In this document: positions 1 to 4,506 of the stretch, piece by piece
Layout of the letters: each line of letters begins with the position of its first letter
How positions within the stretch are numbered: position 1 is the stretch's first letter
NCBI GenBank assembly: GCA_005884465.1
Contig: VAZH01000220.1
Location: forward strand, 1-5,487
Source of the DNA: Alphaproteobacteria bacterium
Lineage (GTDB): Bacteria > Pseudomonadota > Alphaproteobacteria > Rhizobiales > Xanthobacteraceae
Direction: 5' to 3'
Length of the DNA: 5,487 nt
Notes under the pieces: model-generated
The model's database searches: none
The model's input: only the letters and a program-made list of their open reading frames with translations
What the model was told of the DNA's origin: nothing
Program-made: the position numbers and the translations under genes

Positions 1-2
1 TC

Positions 3-83
3 CACCAAGGGCCGTCCAAAGACTTGCGCCACGATCTCGACCTGCGCCGCAAGGTGCTCTGGCTGTGAGAGGACCGCGAGGAA
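3..83 (-). pseudogene. Fragment resembling an NmrA-like NAD(P)-binding protein, joined to the IS remnant
   Basis: The minus frame that carries the truncated transposase stays open to the left window edge. From about position 83 it reads FLAVLSQPEHLAAQVEIVAQ and then VFGRPLV. This has the cadence of the segment near the C-terminus of NmrA-type NAD(P)-binding proteins, which often reads TGPE-x-L-x-x-x-EQV-x-I-x-x-x-x-GRP. It does not match the usual transposase continuation. The fit is from memory over about 27 residues, so the family is tentative. The gene would continue beyond position 1. An alternative plus-strand reading gives a 21-codon tail ending in VLWL and a TGA at 66-68; the two readings cannot easily both be real. 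Confidence 0.25.
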
Positions 84-95
84 GGATGATCGACA

Positions 96-329
96 CATCG
101 CCGTAGCGCGTACATCCGAAGCGTAGGAGCGGTTGCTCGGCTTGCCCCGCCTCCGCGAAACCAGCGCTGCAGGACCTCGCAAAAGGTAAGCCCTCGCCAA
201 CCGATACACCTGACGCCGGCCCGGACCCATCAGCGACGCGGCTTCCGTCATCTTGATCCTGCTCGCAGCCAGATCCTCCAACACGCTCATCCGGTCGATC
301 TCCGTCCGGCTCATCGCAATCACCGTCAT
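96..329 (-). pseudogene. Truncated ISNCY/IS1202-family transposase, N-terminal 78 codons
   Basis: Starting with ATG at 329, the minus strand encodes MTVIAMSRTEIDRMSVLEDL, then a helix-turn-helix region at residues 24-50 (KMTEAASLM, RRQVYRLARAY). A basic stretch SRRRGKPSNRSY follows at residues 58-69. This is the characteristic N-terminal DNA-binding part of ISNCY/IS1202-type transposases. A GGGGAG motif sits about 12 nt before the ATG. Family likeness ends after SDVRATAM (residues 71-78). A few bases on (TCGATCATC) may still be IS sequence displaced by an extra TG, which would be a frameshift. No catalytic DDE domain is present, so the product cannot transpose. The helix-turn-helix also has a Pro at residue 36 where Leu is more usual, consistent with decay. 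Confidence 0.72.
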
Positions 330-362
330 CGGCCCAAAACTCCCCAACCAAAACCGTGGAGA

Positions 363-403
363 GTGACATCTCTATCTGGGCCAACGGTGACTTCTCTATC
401 TGG
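363..403 (-). repeat. Tandem terminal repeats of the IS, probable transposase-binding sites
   Basis: Two 17-bp copies lie at 363-379 (GTGACATCTCTATCTGG) and 387-403 (GTGACTTCTCTATCTGG). They differ at one position and are spaced 24 bp apart. A third GTGAC at 412-416 continues the spacing (25 bp) but not the rest of the motif. They lie between the outer end of the IS and the transposase start. Repeated sites of this kind at IS ends are typically bound by the transposase helix-turn-helix domain; that function is inferred, while the repeat itself is plain in the sequence. Confidence 0.65.
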
Positions 404-416
404 CGTCTACAGTGAC

Positions 417-444
417 CCTTCGCTTATTAGGCGTTATGGAACGG
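417..444 (+). other. Candidate Xer recombination site (dif/pdif-like)
   Basis: The 28 bases read CCTTCGCTTAT, TAGGCG, TTATGGAACGG: 11 + 6 + 11 in the layout of an XerC arm, spacer and XerD arm. The XerD arm keeps the highly conserved TTATG core and one further A (6 of 11 against TTATGTTAAAT). The XerC arm keeps CTTCG and TA (7 of 11 against a pdif-type arm). It sits 5 bp from the apparent IS end, on the XerC-arm side, which is where IS1202-family elements are reported to insert. The match is partial and from memory. It could be chance, a plasmid or mobile-element site, or the chromosomal dif. Confidence 0.3.
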
Positions 445-734
445 GAAAGCTCTGCTCGTCCTGATCATTCACGAGCCCGGATGGTCATTTTGTGCACGAA
501 CGTCCGCTTCGCGCCAACACCGGATATGACCTCAAGGTCGCTTTTGACCTGCTCAAGGCCCTGGGGCACCGGCCATCCAGGCGCGGCGGCAACGTCGTTG
601 TCGGCCAGCAGCTTGGCTATGTCGCGCGGGCCTTTCGGTTGAAGACGTTCACGGCGCAGAATGCCGGCAACAAGCTGCATTATGAGCCGGTTTTTGCCGC
701 CAACGTAAACAAGGGCGACGCCAATTCTTGTTCC
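445..734. other. Unassigned stretch between the IS scar and the operon's 3' hairpin
   Basis: No recognisable gene lies here. A minus-strand open frame runs from a TTG at 788 to a TGA at 465 (107 codons) and overlaps the quinoprotein stop as TTGA. Its first 20 or so codons cover the GC-rich hairpin and look non-coding. Its later part (for example LQPKGPRDIAKLLADNDVAA and SDLEVISGVGAKRTF) has plausible protein composition but no family I know. A plus-strand frame from about 492 to 764 looks equally plausible, so base composition does not settle which, if either, is used. The simplest reading is degraded intergenic DNA or a remnant of a lost gene. Confidence 0.4.
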
Positions 735-761
735 TCCCCCGCAAGCGCCCGGTGCGGGGGA
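735..761 (-). terminator. GC-rich hairpin at the 3' end of the operon
   Basis: TCCCCCGCA at 735-743 pairs perfectly with TGCGGGGGA at 753-761 around a 9-nt loop. This 9-bp stem begins 24 bp after the quinoprotein stop codon. No U-run follows on the minus strand (the next bases read GGAACAAGAA), so it is not a canonical Rho-independent terminator. It may be a mRNA 3'-end stabiliser or work together with Rho. Its position directly after the last gene supports an end-of-operon role. Confidence 0.5.
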
Positions 762-784
762 TAGGCGTGTGCCCGAACCACAGT

Positions 785-2434
785 TCAATGCGTCGCGCGC
801 GATCCCTCGTACGAGATCGTCCAGATCACGCCGGATTTTGGCACGGTGTAGAACTGCGGTGTCTTGTAGAAGTCGGTGAACACTTCGCCGTAATCCACCA
901 CATACATGGTGCGTCCATCATTGGCGAAGACGACCTTGTTCGGCCGCTCGAGACCGCCGCGATTCTCCGGTTTCTGGTAGGCGTTGGGTCCGGGATCGAT
1001 ATTGTGGGCAAACTGGCTCCACTTGACCCCGGTCGGCTCGAGGAAGTCGATCCGCAGCACCACCGGCCAGGTTGGAATGAGGCTCTCCGGCCCGGTGTCA
1101 AGGATGCCGTAGACGGCGCCGAACAGAGTGTTGTCGGCGCCGAAGCCGCGAACGCTCCAGGAAATCCCATCAATCGGGTTGTTGGTGTCCCATTCGAGCA
1201 CCGGGTTGATGTAGCCGTTCGGGTTCGGATTTGCGGCGATCAGCGGAACGCCGCGAACGCCATCGACATGGAACTGGAAGCGATACGCCGGCATTTTCGG
1301 TACGAACGGCTTGTCGCCGATATAGAGCTGCGAGTATGGCCGGTCGACGGCGTTGCCGCGGTAGGCCTCGAACCCGAAGCGTTTGTTGCTGACGAAGGCC
1401 ATTCCCTCCTTGTCGGGGAAGCCGGCGTCCTGTCCCTTCTCGGTCACGATATAGAGCTTTTCAGCCCCATTGGCGATGCGACGGTGGCCGAGGTCGTTGG
1501 CGCCGTTGTCGGAGACGGCCAGCGCGTTTTCCCATTTGGTGCCGGGCGGCCCGAAGGCGACACCGGACTGGTTGCGGAGGCCCATGGCGTAGACTTCCAT
1601 TTTCTCATGCGGATAGATGCCGTCGGCGCCCGCGTCGGTCATCTTGACGCGCATGATGGAGCCGCCGCAGGGCACGTGCGCCTTGATCACCATGCCGGGC
1701 TTTGCCGGCACGCCGACCGGCAGCAGCGCCCCGGTCATGCGGCCGTCCGAGGATTTGACGTTGAGGCCGGTATGCACCATGTCGCGGCACACCGGATCAT
1801 GCGGCGTGGTGCCATGGCCGTCTTGGTGCTTGACCCAGAACGGATCGTTCGGGATGTCCGTCCAGCCGTGGTTGTCGGGATCCGCGAAGCCGCTGTTGCT
1901 CGGGAAGCCCAGGGCAAAATAGATGTAGTCATCCTTACAGGTGATGCCGCCGTTGCGGTGGTCGCCGATCGGCAGGTCCTTGATGATCAGCTTGAGTTCG
2001 CCGTTGACGCCGTCCATTTCCCAAATCTTCTCACCGTATTCGGGAATGTAGGTCTTGCCGTTCTCCGCGCAGTAGCCGATCTCGTTCATCACCGTTTTGA
2101 ACGTGCCCTTGCCGACCTCGCGCAGGAGCTTTCCCTCCTTGTCGAAGATCTTGACATGCGCCGGGTCGATCTTGTCCGCCTCGGGGCTGCCAAGGAGAAC
2201 GCCGGAAATCGCCACCCACAGGTTTCCGTCCTTGTCGACTGTGGCAGACGACGGGGTATCGAGCCCGGCAGTAAACACGCCGACCTTATAGCCGGGCGGC
2301 ACGACAATTTTGGTGGGGTCAGGCTTGAACGGCTCACGTTTTGGCCATGGGCCGCCCCGCGGCTCCTGTGCGTTCGCCTGCATCAGACACATGAGCGCCG
2401 CTGCGGCCACCGTCATACTGAGGAAAAACTTCAT
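785..2434 (-). CDS. Exported quinoprotein dehydrogenase-like beta-propeller (glucose/sorbosone dehydrogenase type)
   Basis: The 549-residue product begins with a Sec signal peptide (MKFF, hydrophobic core VAAAALMCLM, cleavage probably after ANA at residue 22), so it should act in the periplasm. The mature part has the repeated strand pattern of a six-bladed beta-propeller: VPPGYKVGVFTAGLDTPSSA (46-65), DGNLWVAI (69-76), ENALAVSDNGAND (302-314), GGLERPNKVVFANDG (493-507). GDHRNGG (157-163) resembles the Asp-His catalytic motif of soluble PQQ glucose dehydrogenase, and GLRNQSG (285-291) resembles its GHRNPQG cofactor/substrate motif. By family it would oxidise a sugar-type or other alcohol/aldehyde with PQQ; the substrate is unknown. 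It has no CXXCH, so electrons must leave through a separate carrier, probably the cytochrome encoded just upstream. A strong AGGGAGGAG precedes the ATG. There is no internal frameshift. Confidence 0.85.
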   Translation of the reverse strand: MKFFLSMTVAAAALMCLMQANAQEPRGGPWPKREPFKPDPTKIVVPPGYKVGVFTAGLDTPSSATVDKDGNLWVAISGVLLGSPEADKIDPAHVKIFDKEGKLLREVGKGTFKTVMNEIGYCAENGKTYIPEYGEKIWEMDGVNGELKLIIKDLPIGDHRNGGITCKDDYIYFALGFPSNSGFADPDNHGWTDIPNDPFWVKHQDGHGTTPHDPVCRDMVHTGLNVKSSDGRMTGALLPVGVPAKPGMVIKAHVPCGGSIMRVKMTDAGADGIYPHEKMEVYAMGLRNQSGVAFGPPGTKWENALAVSDNGANDLGHRRIANGAEKLYIVTEKGQDAGFPDKEGMAFVSNKRFGFEAYRGNAVDRPYSQLYIGDKPFVPKMPAYRFQFHVDGVRGVPLIAANPNPNGYINPVLEWDTNNPIDGISWSVRGFGADNTLFGAVYGILDTGPESLIPTWPVVLRIDFLEPTGVKWSQFAHNIDPGPNAYQKPENRGGLERPNKVVFANDGRTMYVVDYGEVFTDFYKTPQFYTVPKSGVIWTISYEGSRATH

Positions 2435-2438
2435 GACA

Positions 2439-2447
2439 CTCCTCCCT
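2439..2447 (-). promoter_or_regulatory. Strong ribosome binding site of the quinoprotein gene
   Basis: Read on the minus strand, AGGGAGGAG stands 4 nt before the ATG at 2434, with the GGAGG core 6 nt away. This is near-ideal and fixes the start codon. It is much stronger than the signal before the cytochrome gene, suggesting the exported enzyme is made at a higher level than the upstream proteins from the same message. Confidence 0.75.
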
Positions 2448-2469
2448 TGGCTGGCTTGGTTTCGACTCC

Positions 2470-2485
2470 CACTTCAATTTAAGTG
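2470..2485. promoter_or_regulatory. Operator-like imperfect palindrome upstream of the quinoprotein gene
   Basis: CACTTCAATTTAAGTG is a 16-bp dyad with 14 of 16 positions symmetric, centred on AATT, 36-51 bp upstream of the quinoprotein ATG. It sits in the most AT-rich part of the only sizeable gap in the operon. A dimeric regulator could bind it and control an internal promoter, but I see no convincing -35/-10 pair, so the function is inference. It could also form a weak 5-bp RNA hairpin. Confidence 0.3.
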
Positions 2486-2515
2486 TGCTTGTTTTCCTGA
2501 TTGTTTTTGTTTCCG

Positions 2516-2537
2516 TTCGGATCCGTGCATTCGGATC
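2516..2537. repeat. Short inverted and direct repeat just after the cytochrome c gene
   Basis: TTCGGATC occurs at 2516-2523 and again at 2530-2537, 14 bp apart. GATCCG (2520-2525) and CGGATC (2532-2537) form a 6-bp stem around a 6-nt loop. The element starts 7 bp beyond the cytochrome stop codon on the minus strand. It has no U-run, so it is more likely a weak attenuating or mRNA-processing hairpin, or a binding site, than a terminator. Confidence 0.35.
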
Positions 2538-2543
2538 GGTTCT

Positions 2544-2906
2544 TCATTGAGGCCCATCGGACAAGGGCAGGATTCGGATGTACGCGATGACATCCGCGAT
2601 GTCGTCCTTCGACAGGGTCGCCTTCCAGGAAGGCATGAATCCGCTCTTGCCCATCGCCTCGCCACCCTCCGTGATGACCATGGCGAGGGAGGCATCATCG
2701 ATCAGGTCGATGTAGCCTTTCCGCGTCAGGGGTCCGACGTGGGGCATGAAGCCTTTGCCGCCGCCGCGACCGTCGGCGCCGTGACACCCTGAGCAATAAC
2801 GCTGATAGAGGGCCTCGCCGTGCTGGGCGTTTCCAGCGAGGAGCGGCGTCGCCGAGAGGACGACCCAGGCCATGATAGTAGACAAGCGCCGACACATCCG
2901 GATCAT
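2544..2906 (-). CDS. Exported mono-haem c-type cytochrome (class I)
   Basis: The 120-residue protein opens with a signal peptide (basic MIRMCRR, hydrophobic IMAWVVLSATPLLA, cleavage probably after residue 24 or 27). The haem-attachment motif CSGCH is at residues 38-42, preceded by the usual ALYQRYC helix and followed by GADGRGGG. Met91 in GFMPSW is the likely sixth haem ligand, and DDIADVIAYIR (101-111) is the conserved C-terminal helix. It should carry single electrons in the periplasm. Encoded between the ebo genes and a quinoprotein dehydrogenase without its own haem, it is the obvious electron acceptor for that enzyme; this pairing is inferred. Its ATG overlaps the eboA stop as ATGA and the Shine-Dalgarno is poor, so translation is probably coupled to eboA. 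Met4 is a possible alternative start. Confidence 0.88.
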   Translation of the reverse strand: MIRMCRRLSTIMAWVVLSATPLLAGNAQHGEALYQRYCSGCHGADGRGGGKGFMPHVGPLTRKGYIDLIDDASLAMVITEGGEAMGKSGFMPSWKATLSKDDIADVIAYIRILPLSDGPQ

Positions 2907-3607
2907 CCACTGTCGACATACGCGTGAACCGCATTCGGCACGCTGCGGCCGGCCGCATGCCGTTCGGACACCAAATCACGGAGCATCTGCAGCAGCTCGG
3001 GGTTGCGACGCTGCTCGAGGCCGACGATGCTGTTGATCGGCGCTCCGGTGAACACGCATTTCACCACCATCTGATTCCAGGCAGACTCATCAAAATAATC
3101 GAACGGATACGGGTTATGGCAGGCAATTGCCTCGAACACCGGTCCGATCGACGAGCGCACGCCTTCGCGCGCCCGGTCATGGAGCTGGCGCCCGGCCGGA
3201 AAGACCGCGAAACCCTTCAGATAGGCCACGTGCTCTGTGACCTCGGCGGTCGTGCACAGCCGGTCGATGCGCGCCGCAAAGGGCTGATCATCGCCGCGAT
3301 AGGCGGCAATGAGGAGGACGACGCGCGCCGCCTCGTCGGTGCCCCACAGGCGCGGCTGCCAGCCGGCGCGCAGCCGTTGCGCTGCCAATTCATCGTCGGG
3401 GTCGAGTGTCAAATCAGTGCGGCCGACCTTGCGTCCCGCAAGACCGAGCGAAAGCGCGAGCCGGCGCTCTTCCACGGCCATGCGCTGGCGTTCGAGCTCG
3501 GCCGCGAGCCAGCCCATTGCTTCGGGCGCGAGCTGGCGGGAAAGCCAGCGCAGCAGAAGCGCCATGATCGATGCAGGTTCGGCACTGGTCGGGTCACGCG
3601 GATCCAT
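2903..3607 (-). CDS. eboA: EboA family protein
   Basis: The 234-residue product has the length and the conserved second half of EboA proteins: HVAYLKGFAVFP (126-137), LHDRAREGVRSSIGPVFEAI (142-161), the block HNPYPFDYF-DESAWNQMVVK (164-183), INSIVGLEQRRNPEL (191-205) and SERHAAGRSV (214-223). There is no signal peptide or membrane segment, so it should be cytosolic. The biochemical role of EboA is unknown; ebo clusters are linked to making or exporting a secondary metabolite. The N-terminal half is helical and charged (ELERQRMAVEERR) and more variable. The ATG at 3607 is preceded by GGAG 7 nt upstream and lies 23 bp after the eboC stop. Its own stop overlaps the cytochrome start. I am confident of the family from the 164-205 block. 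Confidence 0.88.
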   Translation of the reverse strand: MDPRDPTSAEPASIMALLLRWLSRQLAPEAMGWLAAELERQRMAVEERRLALSLGLAGRKVGRTDLTLDPDDELAAQRLRAGWQPRLWGTDEAARVVLLIAAYRGDDQPFAARIDRLCTTAEVTEHVAYLKGFAVFPAGRQLHDRAREGVRSSIGPVFEAIACHNPYPFDYFDESAWNQMVVKCVFTGAPINSIVGLEQRRNPELLQMLRDLVSERHAAGRSVPNAVHAYVDSG

Positions 3608-3630
3608 TTCCGGTCTCCATCGCCACGGCG

Positions 3631-4506
3631 TCAGGTCCCCGCGATATATCGTTGTAGCAGGACGGTGGCCGCGAAGCCGGCAAGCGCCAGCAGGGCCGGC
3701 GCGCTCGCACCGGCGCTCGCAATCAGTGCGGCATCAACCAGCGAGACGCCGGCAATGAGCGCGGCGACGGCACGCGAGACCGCTCCGGGCGCGGGCCGTC
3801 GCGCCAGGAGGTAGGCCGCGGCGGTCGTCCAGCCGATCAGGGTGAGATAGATCGCGGCTGACAGCGGCCCCTGGGCGACCGCCGGCAACGCGACGATTAT
3901 TGGCGCTGAAAGCACAGCGAGCGGCCACAAATTGCCCACGCGGTCGAAACTCTCCTGCCTGGCCGCGTAGGTCAGGCCGGCGATGTAGGCAAGAAGGGCA
4001 AGCGAAGCGATCACAACAAATTCGGGAATGCTGCCCGTCGTCGCAGCGGCGGCGCCGAGATAGACCAGCATACGGCAGGCCCCCATCATCACCGGAGCGA
4101 CAGGATTGCCTTTGTGGAACAGATCGTAGGCGACGATGAGCGCGGCGAGCCCGAGGCCGCAGATCGTGACTGCCAAGCCGATCGTAGCCAGCAGTGCAAC
4201 GCCCGCAGCGAGCAGGCCGAACCCGATGGCCGCGACAAGATCTGCTGCCACGTCTCCGGCCGGGATCGGCCGTCCCGGGCGCTCGCGCGCATCGATGCCG
4301 CGATCGAAGTAATCGTTGAGATACATCCCTCCGACATAGAACAGCGACATCGCCACCAGCACGATGCCGGTTCGGCCGTCGTGCCACGCACCACCGGCGA
4401 GCACCGCCCCGGTGAGGACGTTGGTCCACACCGTCGGCAGGTTTGACACCCGGCCAAGCGTCAGCAGAGCCGTCAGCGACAGGGGGCGTTGTGCCGTCAT
4501 CGCCAT
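3631..4506 (-). CDS. eboC: EboC, UbiA-family membrane prenyltransferase
   Basis: The 291-residue protein is strongly hydrophobic, with about eight membrane segments, the UbiA fold. The first Asp-rich motif, NDYFDRGID (64-72: Asn64, Asp65, Asp68, Asp72), would bind Mg2+ and the diphosphate of a polyprenyl donor. RPGRPIPAGDV (76-86) follows as in other UbiA enzymes. The second motif is reduced to YDLFHKGNP (127-135), keeping Asp128 but with Lys132 where a second Asp is common, as I remember for EboC. The family moves a prenyl group onto an acceptor in the inner membrane; donor and acceptor are unknown here. The start overlaps the eboE stop as TGATG, with GAGGAG 8 nt before the ATG, so translation is coupled. 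Met3 is an alternative start with little consequence. Confidence 0.88.
   Translation of the reverse strand: MAMTAQRPLSLTALLTLGRVSNLPTVWTNVLTGAVLAGGAWHDGRTGIVLVAMSLFYVGGMYLNDYFDRGIDARERPGRPIPAGDVAADLVAAIGFGLLAAGVALLATIGLAVTICGLGLAALIVAYDLFHKGNPVAPVMMGACRMLVYLGAAAATTGSIPEFVVIASLALLAYIAGLTYAARQESFDRVGNLWPLAVLSAPIIVALPAVAQGPLSAAIYLTLIGWTTAAAYLLARRPAPGAVSRAVAALIAGVSLVDAALIASAGASAPALLALAGFAATVLLQRYIAGT

Larger units (their letters stand above)
84..411 (-). mobile_element. Remnant of an ISNCY/IS1202-type insertion sequence (one end only)
   Basis: This stretch joins the first part of a transposase gene to the terminal segment upstream of its start codon. The outer end, read on the minus strand, appears to be TGTAGACGCCAGATAG, starting near 411. 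It is followed by repeated sites and then the transposase start at 329. The rest of the transposase (these proteins are usually well over 400 residues) and the other terminus are missing, so the element is a dead 5' fragment produced by internal deletion or recombination. The exact outer boundary is uncertain by several bases because no second end is present for comparison. Confidence 0.6.

Noticed and set aside
485..530. Possible dispersed rhizobial palindromic repeat around CGTCCGCTTCGCG
   Set aside because: It recalls repeats common in Bradyrhizobium, but only one weak copy is present and no convincing stem forms, so it is not listed as a feature.
728..2482. A 584-codon open frame on the plus strand
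   Set aside because: It is exactly antisense to the quinoprotein gene, whose protein has a signal peptide, family motifs and a strong ribosome site. Long antisense frames are common in GC-rich genomes, and its sequence is rich in V/H/R/D with no recognisable domain.
2924..3814. A 296-codon plus-strand frame
   Set aside because: It is antisense to eboA and the 3' end of eboC; composition is that of a shadow and no family is recognised.
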